The translations under genes were made by a program, and so were the position numbers. Source: Bacillota bacterium (GTDB lineage: Bacteria > Bacillota > UBA994). Taken from it: 17,714 bases of DNA. Position 1 is the first letter of the stretch. Each line of letters opens with the position of its first letter. The stretch is from assembly GCA_018725275.1 (NCBI GenBank), contig QLUC01000022.1, positions 1 through 17,714 of the forward strand, in the 5' to 3' direction. Below the pieces are notes generated by a model, which was not told the origin of the DNA, searched no databases, and saw only the letters and a program-made list of their open reading frames with translations. This document shows positions 1 through 7,620 of this stretch, one piece after another.

Positions 1-28
1 GGGGACGGGGCGAGGAGGGTCATCGTAG

Positions 29-67
29 CAACGCACCACTGGTGCGTTGTCCAATGGTGCGTTGTCC
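29..67. repeat. Short inverted plus direct repeat downstream of alr
   Basis: CAACGCACCA (29-38) is followed by its reverse complement TGGTGCGTTG (40-49), and the longer unit TGGTGCGTTGTCC occurs twice (40-52 and 55-67) with a 15-base period. The first two arms can form a tight hairpin on either strand. It lies downstream of alr, but no T-tract follows on the alr side, so I do not call it a terminator. Its function is unknown. A second small hairpin, GCGCC-AGA-GGCGC at 80-92, touches the alr stop codon. Confidence 0.6.
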
Positions 68-91
68 GTATGATTTACTGCGCCAGAGGCG

Positions 92-1267
92 CTATTCCCG
101 CCCAAGCAAGGTGCGCAGTGACGCCAGCTTATTGTACCGCCAGTAGAGGCGCGGCACACGGCGGTTGATCAGACAACACACTTCGTAGTTAATAGTGCCC
201 ATAGCGAGGGCGATGTCGTCCGCCGAGATTGCTAGTGCCCCCTGCTCCCCCATCAGCACCACTTCATCGCCAGCCTCGGCTAAAGAGGCGGTGATATCAA
301 ACATGCACTGGTCCATACACACGCGCCCAACCAAGGGGACATACTGCCCGTGCAGTATGGCTCGTCCTACACCAGAAAGACGCCGCGAATAACCATCCGC
401 ATAACCTATGGGTACGGTGGCTATCAACCGCTGACCTTTAGCCACATAGGCCCCTCCATAACCGATGGGGGTACCGTCCTCCACCCATTTCACGTAGGAC
501 AGCCGCGAGCGAAGCGACATCACGGGCTTTAGGGCCACCAAGGGTTTTAGGTGTTGTGCCGGAAACAGGCCATAAAGCCCAAGGCCGAGGCGCACCATGT
601 CAAGGTGACTATCCGGCAAGGCCAAGATGGCTGCCGTATTAGCCGCATGGCGCTGCAGACGCCAGCCTTTGCCCTCCAAGCGGGAGCAGACGGTGTTAAA
701 AGTAGCTAGTTGGGCTCGTGCGCTCGCTAAGTCTATACTGTCGGCGGAAGCAAAGTGGGTGAACACCCCCTCCACTAGGAGGGAGGGCAAATTGGAGATG
801 TTCTCAACGAAGGGCAGTACCTCCCCCGGCCTGACCCCTAGCCGGCCCATGCCGGTATCTACCTTGATGTGCACCCGCACTTTGCGCCCTAGACGGGTCG
901 CGGCGACCGAGAGCGCCTGGGCCACCTCACGGTCAAAGACAGTCGCCGTCAACCCCAACTTAGCTACTTGCAGAGCGGCCTCCGCGGGGGTGTGGCCAAG
1001 AATGAGGATAGGCGCACCAATACCGGCGCGCCTAAGCTCCACCGCCTCTTCAACGATGGCCACGCCAAGGCTCGTAGCCCCTGCCGCGAGGGAGGTGCTT
1101 GCCACCTCCACCGCGCCATGGCCGTAAGCATCTGCTTTAACCACCGCCATGAGCTCTGTCTGGGCCGAAAGCAAGGCGCGAAACACTTGGGTGTTGTGAA
1201 AAACGTTGTCAAGCGAAATATCTGCTGCCGTCGGGCGAACGATGGGCAAGAGCTCATCCCCCTTCAC
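92..1267 (-). CDS. alr: Alanine racemase
   Basis: PLP-dependent enzyme interconverting L- and D-alanine in the cytoplasm, which supplies D-Ala for peptidoglycan. Visible features are the PLP lysine motif AVVKADAYGHG (Lys44), the IGYGGAY motif with the presumed catalytic tyrosine near residue 270, IPIGYADGYSR-type sequence near 286, VGRVCMDQ and the C-terminal GTINYEV and RVPR motifs. At 391 residues it is of normal family length. The start is uncertain. The GTG at 1267 has no good ribosome binding site, while a TTG at 1249 is preceded by AAGGGGG and would leave about four residues before the conserved RPT-A-DISLD start. It lies 32 bases downstream of acpS on the same strand, the acpS-alr order common in Bacillota, and is probably the last visible gene of the operon. 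It is unrelated in role to the racemase Orr at 13 kb. Confidence 0.97.
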   Translation of the reverse strand: MKGDELLPIVRPTAADISLDNVFHNTQVFRALLSAQTELMAVVKADAYGHGAVEVASTSLAAGATSLGVAIVEEAVELRRAGIGAPILILGHTPAEAALQVAKLGLTATVFDREVAQALSVAATRLGRKVRVHIKVDTGMGRLGVRPGEVLPFVENISNLPSLLVEGVFTHFASADSIDLASARAQLATFNTVCSRLEGKGWRLQRHAANTAAILALPDSHLDMVRLGLGLYGLFPAQHLKPLVALKPVMSLRSRLSYVKWVEDGTPIGYGGAYVAKGQRLIATVPIGYADGYSRRLSGVGRAILHGQYVPLVGRVCMDQCMFDITASLAEAGDEVVLMGEQGALAISADDIALAMGTINYEVCCLINRRVPRLYWRYNKLASLRTLLGRE

Positions 1268-1299
1268 ACAGTCTTTCGTCAGCCTAGGCGCTTATTCCT

Positions 1300-1650
1300 C
1301 TATATCGCCACGGCACAGGCGACAGCCAGTCCGGAAGCATGGGAGATGGAGACGAGGAAACGGCTGATGCCCCTCTCGTCGGCCATTGCGCTGGCCCGAC
1401 CCCGCAATTTTACTTGCGGGGCACCGGAAGAGTCCGCCGTAATCGAAATGCACTGCGGACCAAAACCGCTGTAGCCCGTACCCATGGCTTTGACCACGGC
1501 TTCTTTCGCCGCCCACAGACCCGCTAGCGACTCCGCGCTAACTGCCTGCTCGCCCTCGGCTAGCACCCGCGCGCGAAAACGCTGTCCGTACTTTTGCTCT
1601 AAAGTGGCAATGCGCGCGACGCTGGTAATGTCTATCCCTATGCCTTGCAT
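1300..1650 (-). CDS. acpS: Holo-[acyl-carrier-protein] synthase
   Basis: Transfers 4'-phosphopantetheine from CoA to a serine of apo-ACP, activating fatty acid synthesis. The 116-residue length is typical of AcpS. The magnesium-binding aspartate lies in GIGIDI (Asp7), and the second signature is LWAAKEAVVKAMGTG with Glu50 and Lys54. The protein ends with the usual SISHASGLAVACAVA strand. The ATG at 1650 is the only sensible start, since it leaves the conserved GIGID at the N-terminus. It lies 20 bases after glmS and 32 bases before alr. Many Bacillota carry an NAD(P)HX epimerase/dehydratase gene or another small gene between acpS and alr; none is present here. Confidence 0.96.
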   Translation of the reverse strand: MQGIGIDITSVARIATLEQKYGQRFRARVLAEGEQAVSAESLAGLWAAKEAVVKAMGTGYSGFGPQCISITADSSGAPQVKLRGRASAMADERGISRFLVSISHASGLAVACAVAI

Positions 1651-1670
1651 CCTCTAACCTCCGACCTCTG

Positions 1671-3497
1671 CTATTCCACCGTCACACTTTTCGCGAGGTT
1701 GCGGGGCTTGTCGACATCGGCCCCGCGAGCCACGGCGGCAAAAAAGGCAATGAGCTGCATCGGCACTACGGCGACGATGGGCGCCAGCAAGGGGTCGATG
1801 GCCGGCAGGCGAATTTCCATGTCGTGCAGAGAGGCGGTAACTTGGGGGTGGCAATTGCTTAGAACAAAGGTCTTCGCCCCCCGCGCGCGCACAACCTCGA
1901 CATTGCTCACCATCTTCTCTTGCAGATGGGTCTGCGTAAACAGGCAGACTACGGGCGTGTTTGGCGTTATCAGGGCGAGCGTCCCATGTTTAAGCTCGCC
2001 GGCGGCATAGGCTTCGGCATGGATATAGGAAATTTCTTTAAGCTTCAGAGCCCCTTCCAGCGCCACGCTATAGTCCAGGCCGCGTCCAATGAAAAATACG
2101 CTTTCGCTTTGGGCTAGGCAGAGGGCAACATCGCGGATGTAGTCGCTCTGTAACAGCACTTCCTCAACTAAGGCCGGAATTTGCAACAGGTCGCTAAGGA
2201 GCTGTTCGGCCTTCGCGCTCGAGAGCGTACCGCGCGCGAGCCCGAGCTCTATGGCGATGAGAGTAACTGCGGCGAGCTGCGTGGTGTAGGCCTTGGTAGA
2301 GGCTACGGCAATTTCCGGCCCGGCCATGGTGTAAAGCACATGCTCACTCTCGCGGGCCACGGAGCTACCGACCACATTGGTAATCGCCACCACCCTACAC
2401 TTTTGTCTCTTGGCTTCCCGCAGGGCGGCGAGAGTGTCCGCAGTCTCACCGGATTGACTGATAATAATGACCAAGTCCTCCGGGTCAAGGACGGGCTCAC
2501 GGTAACGAAATTCGGAGGCGATGTCGACCTCGACCGAGAGACGGGCCATTTGCTCAATGAGGTTCTTGCCCACTAAACCCGCATGGTAGGCGGTGCCGCA
2601 GGCTACCACGACCACCCGGCGGATAGACGAGGCAACCTCCTTGGTCAGGCCGATTTCGGTGGCGAGGTTAGTCCGGCCCGCGATAATGCGGGGCGAGATG
2701 GTGTCGCGGAGCGCGCGCGGCTGCTCGTGGATTTCTTTGAGCATGAAGTGAGAAAACCCGCCCTTCTCAGCGGCCACTTCATCCCAGGTGACGTGGAGAA
2801 TTTTTTTCTCTACTTGCTCGCCATCATTGAAGAACCGCACTCCCTCGGTAGTGAGGATGGCTAAATCGCCGTCTTCGAGCACAACGGTACGGCGTGTGTA
2901 GGGCAAGAGGGCGGGGATATCAGAGGCTAGGAAATTTTCGCCCTCGCCTAAGCCGATGATCAGCGGGCTATACTGGCGATAGGCCACTAAAGTATGCGGG
3001 TCATCCTCGGCCACCACGGCAATAGCATAAGCCCCTTGCAGGCGCTTAGCTACTTTGGCCACCGCCGCCCCGAGATCCCCCTCATAGGCCTCCTCGAGCA
3101 GGTGCGGGATGACCTCGGTGTCCGTCTCCGAATAGAACTCATGCCCGCGACTCCTGAGCTCGCCGCGCAACTTGGCGTAGTTCTCGATGATGCCATTGTG
3201 GACCACCGCGAACTTACCCCCACAACCCATATGAGGATGGGCGTTCTTATCAGTGGGCGCGCCATGCGTCGCCCAACGGGTGTGCCCGACGCCCAGATGA
3301 GCCGCGCCCAGACCATTCTTATGTATATGCCCTTCGAGGACGGAGAGCCGCCCAGCATACTTTTCGAGGTGCAACTTTCCGTTTTTATGGAGGACCAACC
3401 CCGCCGAATCATAACCCCGGTATTCTAAACGGCGCAGGCCGTCAAGGACTACTTCTTGGGCACTTCGGGCCCCGATGTAACCGGCTATACCACACAT
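1671..3497 (-). CDS. glmS: Glutamine--fructose-6-phosphate aminotransferase (isomerizing)
   Basis: Makes glucosamine-6-phosphate from fructose-6-phosphate and glutamine, the first committed step to UDP-GlcNAc. The start is set at the ATG at 3497 so that Cys2, the N-terminal nucleophile of the class II glutaminase (MCGIAGYIG), is exposed after Met removal. A GGGAGG site lies seven bases upstream. The in-frame ATG at 3521 would bury the cysteine and lies upstream of that site. The product is 608 residues. The glutaminase domain (about 1-220) shows WATHG, NGIIENY and the ETDTEV region. Two SIS sugar-isomerase domains follow, with SQSGETADT and VASTKAYTTQ, and the C-terminus is DKPRNLAKSVTVE. It lies directly after a glmS ribozyme and after glmM, so it is probably repressed by its own product. 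Confidence 0.98.
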   Translation of the reverse strand: MCGIAGYIGARSAQEVVLDGLRRLEYRGYDSAGLVLHKNGKLHLEKYAGRLSVLEGHIHKNGLGAAHLGVGHTRWATHGAPTDKNAHPHMGCGGKFAVVHNGIIENYAKLRGELRSRGHEFYSETDTEVIPHLLEEAYEGDLGAAVAKVAKRLQGAYAIAVVAEDDPHTLVAYRQYSPLIIGLGEGENFLASDIPALLPYTRRTVVLEDGDLAILTTEGVRFFNDGEQVEKKILHVTWDEVAAEKGGFSHFMLKEIHEQPRALRDTISPRIIAGRTNLATEIGLTKEVASSIRRVVVVACGTAYHAGLVGKNLIEQMARLSVEVDIASEFRYREPVLDPEDLVIIISQSGETADTLAALREAKRQKCRVVAITNVVGSSVARESEHVLYTMAGPEIAVASTKAYTTQLAAVTLIAIELGLARGTLSSAKAEQLLSDLLQIPALVEEVLLQSDYIRDVALCLAQSESVFFIGRGLDYSVALEGALKLKEISYIHAEAYAAGELKHGTLALITPNTPVVCLFTQTHLQEKMVSNVEVVRARGAKTFVLSNCHPQVTASLHDMEIRLPAIDPLLAPIVAVVPMQLIAFFAAVARGADVDKPRNLAKSVTVE

Positions 3498-3519
3498 TCC
3501 TTTTCCTCCCAACATAATC

Positions 3520-3666
3520 ATAGGGTGCCCGGTCTTTGTCCGACCGATTGCTCAGCCGATTTCAGACAGGGCTCGCAGCCACCCCTAGTGGCTGGGGGGT
3601 ATCCGCCGAAAAATCGATAAACCCCCACCTCGTCATCTCCCGGCCACAGCCAAGAGCTCAGGCGCT
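3520..3666 (-). ncRNA. glmS ribozyme (GlcN6P-dependent self-cleaving riboswitch)
   Basis: The minus strand between glmM and glmS matches the glmS ribozyme core: A|GCGCC at 3666-3661 (cleavage 5' of the G), the P1 stem CUCUUGGC/GCCGGGAG with a UGUG loop, TGACGAGG, then GGGGGTTTATCGA and TCGGCGGAT closed by ACCCCC, a P3 hairpin AGCCAC/GUGGCU, and a P4-like stem UGUCUGA/UCGGACA. In known examples GlcN6P acts as cofactor, and cleavage leads to decay of the downstream glmS mRNA. Unusually, the 5' end overlaps glmM: the glmM stop TGA (3660-3658) directly follows GCGCC, so cleavage falls inside the penultimate codon AGC. The right-hand boundary is exact by motif; the left-hand boundary is approximate. 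Confidence 0.95.
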
Positions 3667-4992
3667 TACAGTAGAGAGCACTTGTACTACCACCCTAGCG
3701 GCGGCATTAGCCAGTTCTTCTGTTTCCGCTTCGACCATGACCCTGACGAGAGACTCGGTGCCGGAAGGACGCACCAGCACCCTGCCCCTGCCCCCCACCA
3801 AGGACTCTGCCCCAACTATCGCCTCCTTCACTGCTACGTGCTCCATGCTGGCTTGTTTGTTCTTGACAGGCACATTGTACAGCACCTGGGGATAGCGCTT
3901 TAGCTCCGCCGCAAAAGCGTCCAGCGCAATCCCGCGCCCATAGGTGGCTTTAAGGAGCATGAGCGCGGTCAACAGGCCATCGCCGGTCGTACTGTGGTTG
4001 AGAAAGAGGCAATGTCCGGATTGCTCTCCCCCGAGCACCGCTCCACTTTGCCACATTTCCTGCAAGACATACCTATCGCCGACCATGGCCCGCTTCAGAA
4101 CTATATCTTCGCGCCCGAGAGAGGCGTCAAGACCAAGATTGCTCATGACCGTACCAACCACTAGATTGTTGGTTAAACCCTGCTCGGCCTTGAGCGCCAG
4201 CCCGCAGATGTGCAGAAAATTATCCCCATCGAGAATATTCCCCTGCGAGTCGCAGGCGATGAGCCTATCGGCATCCCCATCAAAAGCGAGCCCCAGCGCC
4301 GCCCCTGTAGCCAGCACCGTTTGCCGCATCGCCTCAGGGTAAGTGGAGCCGCAGCCGACATTGATGTTTACGCCATTTGGGGACACGCAAAGTGGCAAAA
4401 CCTCGGCCCCAAGCAGGCGGAAAAGGCGTGGTGCTATGGTGTAAGCCGCGCCATGGGCCGCATCGACTACTATCTTTACTCCCCTAAGGTCTAAATTGGC
4501 GAGACTCTGCAAGTAGTCGAGGTAGGCGTTATCCTCCTGCCCACCCAACATCATCCTGCCCACCCTATCACCCTCGACCGCGGGTGCGCTGCCGGTGCTT
4601 TTGGTGTGCGCCTCGATGCGGTCCTCCACCTCATCGGGCAGCTTGTAGCCGTGGCGGGAAAATAACTTAATGCCATTATCTATGGCGGGGTTATGCGATG
4701 CCGAAATCATGACGCCAACGGTAGCCTGGCGGTGCTTGGTCATAAACGCCAGCGCGGGGGTGGGTAGCACCCCACAATCTACAATATCAGCCCCGGCCGA
4801 CATGGCTCCGGCGGCAAAGGCAAAAAACAGCATCTCACCGGAGACGCGAGTATCGCGGCCGATGCAAATCAATGGTTTGTGGCCGTCCTCCGCTAGTACC
4901 ACTACCGCAGACCGACCCAGTTTTAGGGCTAGTTCTGGAGTTAGCTCGGTGTTGGCCCGGCCACGCACTCCATCTGTGCCAAATAAACGCAT
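3658..4992 (-). CDS. glmM: Phosphoglucosamine mutase
   Basis: Converts glucosamine-6-phosphate to glucosamine-1-phosphate for UDP-GlcNAc and peptidoglycan synthesis. The 444-residue protein has all alpha-D-phosphohexomutase landmarks: GTDGVRG at the N-terminus, the phosphoserine loop ISASHNP (Ser99) with the GlmM-typical DNGIKLF after it, the magnesium loop DGDADR near 240, GEQSGH in domain 3, and the phosphate-binding RPSGTESLVRVM near the C-terminus. The ATG at 4992 is preceded by a GGGGAG site. It lies 26 bases after cdaR. Its last codons (Val-Ser-Ala-stop) are also the 5' end of the glmS ribozyme. In Bacillota, GlmM is known to bind and inhibit CdaA, which is encoded two genes upstream here. 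Confidence 0.98.
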   Translation of the reverse strand: MRLFGTDGVRGRANTELTPELALKLGRSAVVVLAEDGHKPLICIGRDTRVSGEMLFFAFAAGAMSAGADIVDCGVLPTPALAFMTKHRQATVGVMISASHNPAIDNGIKLFSRHGYKLPDEVEDRIEAHTKSTGSAPAVEGDRVGRMMLGGQEDNAYLDYLQSLANLDLRGVKIVVDAAHGAAYTIAPRLFRLLGAEVLPLCVSPNGVNINVGCGSTYPEAMRQTVLATGAALGLAFDGDADRLIACDSQGNILDGDNFLHICGLALKAEQGLTNNLVVGTVMSNLGLDASLGREDIVLKRAMVGDRYVLQEMWQSGAVLGGEQSGHCLFLNHSTTGDGLLTALMLLKATYGRGIALDAFAAELKRYPQVLYNVPVKNKQASMEHVAVKEAIVGAESLVGGRGRVLVRPSGTESLVRVMVEAETEELANAAARVVVQVLSTVSA

Positions 4993-5018
4993 TGTTACTC
5001 CCCTTCCATATCGCGCCT

Positions 5019-5942
5019 CTAGGGCCCTAACGTGACCAGCACGCGCACGCTCACGGTGGGTGATGACGCCAAGAAAGTGCCCGGTGGCACGACCACCGCC
5101 ACCTCCACGATTTGTTCCTTGGTCATACCCTCTATACTGACCTCGAGCGGTAGCTCCTGCAGCCTCTCGAGGAGCGCAGGCGATGCCGCCAGGCGCACTT
5201 CGGGTACAATGATTTCGAGGCGCACACTCTTTACTCCCGGGGCAAGTTGGCCCTTGGTCACCGCCCGCAGGGGCAGAGTCTTTATCGGAAAAATAGGTTG
5301 AATAAATTGCACTGTAGCGGGGTTTAGGGTGGCTTTAGCCACTATGCGCCCTCCGCTATCCACCGGTGTTAATTCGCGCGTACCGACTACCTCGGTGTTC
5401 CGACCCGCGACATCTACCTCTAAGACCGGGGGCACCACCTGCATGACGGCGCTTTGTCCGCCAACCGCCGTGACCGTCAAGGGTGCCACGGCGCCGGGGG
5501 GGGCAAAGTAACCCTCCGCCGGACGGCCTCGTTGGCGCAAGGTGACCGGGAGATTGACCGCGGTTACCGGTTCAAGCACCACCTCCACCCGCGCGGGCGA
5601 GACCGCCACCACTCCAATCCCGGCGGGCACGTCAACTCGCACTGCCAGCGTGTTGCTGCCGGCGCGAAGTCCTCGCAGGTCGAGGTACGCCACGAGGTCA
5701 GAAGCAGCTAGCTCGGCGAGAACCTCCCGCGAGGCGCGCACGGTGAGAGCAACCGCCCCCACGACCTCGTTCTGCAAATCCAGCTCTGCCGGGCGGTTAC
5801 GCACCTCTAGCGCCACAGCCGCAAAGCGCTGCACCGGAACATCTGCCTGTGGTAGCGGAACTAAGGTCGACTGTACGTAAAACCAGAAAACCACCGCCAA
5901 GACCACGGCCAAAAGGTGATTGCCTAAATCTTTCTTATTCAT
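5019..5942 (-). CDS. cdaR: YbbR-domain regulator of CdaA (CdaR)
   Basis: Membrane-anchored regulator that in Bacillus and Listeria binds and modulates the diadenylate cyclase CdaA. The start is the ATG at 5942. It forms an ATGA overlap with the cdaA stop, follows GGGAGG, and gives MNKKDLG followed at once by a transmembrane segment (about residues 8-25). The open frame continues 72 codons further upstream, but that stretch is arginine-rich shadow of cdaA. The remaining 280 or so residues are extracellular, rich in beta-strand and valine, with several diverged YbbR repeats (for example VEVVLEPVTAVNLPV and IFPIKTLPLRA). The length of 307 residues is shorter than B. subtilis CdaR. A 10-base palindrome TAGGGCCCTA covers the stop codon. 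Sequence conservation is low in this family, so the call rests on domain architecture plus gene order. Confidence 0.93.
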   Translation of the reverse strand: MNKKDLGNHLLAVVLAVVFWFYVQSTLVPLPQADVPVQRFAAVALEVRNRPAELDLQNEVVGAVALTVRASREVLAELAASDLVAYLDLRGLRAGSNTLAVRVDVPAGIGVVAVSPARVEVVLEPVTAVNLPVTLRQRGRPAEGYFAPPGAVAPLTVTAVGGQSAVMQVVPPVLEVDVAGRNTEVVGTRELTPVDSGGRIVAKATLNPATVQFIQPIFPIKTLPLRAVTKGQLAPGVKSVRLEIIVPEVRLAASPALLERLQELPLEVSIEGMTKEQIVEVAVVVPPGTFLASSPTVSVRVLVTLGP

Positions 5943-6724
5943 GCCCCACCTCCCAGAGCCGCTTCGAGGCGTGCCTGCAAGGTCAATAGGTCGAGGTGAC
6001 GCGCGAGGCGGCCGCCTTCGGCCAAAGAAATGGACCCTGTCTCTTCGGAGACCACCAGCGCTACAGCGTCGGTCTCCTCGGTGAGACCGATGGCAGCGCG
6101 ATGGCGGGTGCCCAGCTCCTGCGCAATATCTGGGTTTGACGATAGCGGCAAGTAGCACCCGGCCGCGGCCAGCCTGCCTTGGCGCACGATCACCGCCCCG
6201 TCGTGCAGAGGAGTATTGGGGACAAAAATATTGGCCAAGAGCGCCGGGGTGGCTATGGCATCTATCGGCACCCCAGTCTCGGCATACTCGGAGAGAGCGC
6301 TTTCCCGCTCGATAATGATGAGCGCCCCGGTGCTACTCTTGCTGAGTACCCCAGCTGCCTGCGCCAGGGCCATCGCCAATGGGGTTTGGTCATTGGTGGT
6401 CTGCAAAATGAACCCCTTGCCAAAAAACTTAGCCCGCCCCAAGTGCTCAAGCCCCCGCCGAAGCTCCGGCCAGAACAATAGCGGTATAGCTATAAAAAGC
6501 GCCGAAATGGCGCGGCTTAGTAACCAATGCAGCGTGGTCAGGCGAAGGGTATCGCTGACGACGGTGGCCGCGAGCAACAAGACCAGTCCCTTAATGAGTT
6601 GAACAGCGCGCGTGTGCCTAATTAAGAGGATCAGCCTGTAGAAAACATAGTATAAAATAGCGATTTCGATAACATCGAGGATGCGAACCTCGGTCAGAAT
6701 CTGCGGCAAAGTTGCCCACATCAT
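5939..6724 (-). CDS. cdaA: Diadenylate cyclase CdaA (c-di-AMP synthase)
   Basis: Joins two ATP into cyclic di-AMP, the second messenger for potassium, osmotic and cell-wall homeostasis. Counted from the ATG at 6724 (261 residues), three transmembrane segments occupy about residues 10-85, with the family-typical LLIRHTRAVQLIKG and LFWPELRRGLEHLGR between and after them. The DAC domain follows, with the catalytic PLHDGAVIV (DGA at 175-177) and GTRHRAAIGLTEETDA (RHR at 207-209). Starts are ambiguous: a GTG at 6742 overlaps the TPR gene stop as GTGA, while the tandem ATGs at 6724 and 6721 follow a run of seven G. The ATG at 6724 is preferred because it matches family N-termini. It is translationally coupled to cdaR by an ATGA overlap. 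Confidence 0.96.
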   Translation of the reverse strand: MMWATLPQILTEVRILDVIEIAILYYVFYRLILLIRHTRAVQLIKGLVLLLAATVVSDTLRLTTLHWLLSRAISALFIAIPLLFWPELRRGLEHLGRAKFFGKGFILQTTNDQTPLAMALAQAAGVLSKSSTGALIIIERESALSEYAETGVPIDAIATPALLANIFVPNTPLHDGAVIVRQGRLAAAGCYLPLSSNPDIAQELGTRHRAAIGLTEETDAVALVVSEETGSISLAEGGRLARHLDLLTLQARLEAALGGGA

Positions 6725-6738
6725 TGTCCCCCCCAAAG

Positions 6739-7620
6739 TCACCGGCGCATTTTATGAAGCAAATTGCGCCAAAAGCCCCTATTTTGCCCCGTGGTGTTAA
6801 AGTGCGGATGCGGACTTTGGGCATCGAGCGCACCGGCCATCTCCCGAGCCAGCACAGCTTCATCTTTTTTCTCAGCACGCTCGTAGGCTTCCCCAAGGCT
6901 CCTGAGGATGTCTACATCTTGCGGGGCCAATTCATGGGCACGCCGAAGGTGAACGGCTGCCTGCAGGTAGTTGTTGAGGCGCAAGCTAGCTAGGCCCATG
7001 TTGAAGCGAACCCTGGCATCTTCCTGCCCCAAAGATACCACTTGCTCACCAAACTCCAAGGCTTTTTCATATTCCGCCAAATCAAGGCTCACCGCGGCAA
7101 GGTTAGCTAAGGCTTTCACTTCCCGCGGGTCCGCGGCCACAATCTTTTGCCAAGTCATCTGTCCCTTGACGAGCTCGCCTTTTAGGACATAGACCTCAGC
7201 CAAGGTGGAAGCGAAAATCTTATTTTTGGGCTCGAGGGTCATCGCCCTCTCGAGATACTGCAGCGACTCATCAATTTTACCCTGCATGGCATGCACCTTA
7301 CCGAGAAAGTAATGGGCCTCTGCATGGTGCTTATCGTACTCCAAAAGCTTCTTCCATGCCCCAATGGCGCTATCCGGTTGGTTCTGCTCCGCAAAAGCCA
7401 CGCCTAAGAGGTAGTGGCTTAAAACCTGCCGGGGCGCAATCTCGATAGCCTTTTGCAGATGCTGCACCGCTTCGGCAAACTTCAGCTGCTGCATCAAAGC
7501 CACCGCTAAATCGTGATGCGCGGCGGCGCTTTTTGGGTTTTTGGCGAGCATGCGGCGACAGGCTTTAACAACCTGCTCTACTTGTTCTGGTGTCGACTGT
7601 GGTCCCACGGCTACCTCCAT
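6739..7620 (-). CDS. Tetratricopeptide repeat protein
   Basis: A 293-residue protein built almost entirely of TPR units. Repeats are recognisable at about residues 35-68 (AAAHHDLAVALMQQ), 69-102 (SHYLLGVAFAEQ), 103-136 (AHYFLGKVHAMQGK), 137-170, 171-204 (ALANLAAVSLDLAEYEKAL), 205-237 and 238-268. No signal peptide or membrane segment is visible, so it should be a cytoplasmic scaffold or adaptor. The C-terminal tail is basic (FWRNLLHKMRR). Its ATG overlaps the anti-sigma stop by 10 bases. A GTG at 7608 has a better-placed GGAGGT site and could be the true start. Its stop is next to the cdaA start. TPR genes are not part of the classic sigW-rsiW-cdaA-cdaR-glmM-glmS order, so its partner is unknown; position suggests the sigma system, CdaA or an envelope complex. 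Confidence 0.9.
   Translation of the reverse strand: MEVAVGPQSTPEQVEQVVKACRRMLAKNPKSAAAHHDLAVALMQQLKFAEAVQHLQKAIEIAPRQVLSHYLLGVAFAEQNQPDSAIGAWKKLLEYDKHHAEAHYFLGKVHAMQGKIDESLQYLERAMTLEPKNKIFASTLAEVYVLKGELVKGQMTWQKIVAADPREVKALANLAAVSLDLAEYEKALEFGEQVVSLGQEDARVRFNMGLASLRLNNYLQAAVHLRRAHELAPQDVDILRSLGEAYERAEKKDEAVLAREMAGALDAQSPHPHFNTTGQNRGFWRNLLHKMRR

Noticed and set aside
80..92. Small GC hairpin at the alr stop as a terminator
   Set aside because: Only five base pairs and no T-tract after it.
3498..3521. Upstream in-frame ATG codons for glmS at 3521 and 3515
   Set aside because: They lie before the GGGAGG site and would add eight or six residues ahead of the essential N-terminal cysteine.
5020..5029. 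TAGGGCCCTA palindrome at the cdaR stop as a terminator or operator
   Set aside because: Short, without T-tract, and between tightly spaced genes of one operon; chance in GC-rich DNA is enough.
5943..6158. N-terminal extension of the cdaR frame
   Set aside because: The added 72 residues are arginine- and proline-rich, overlap cdaA out of frame, and precede a well-placed start with its own ribosome binding site and membrane helix.
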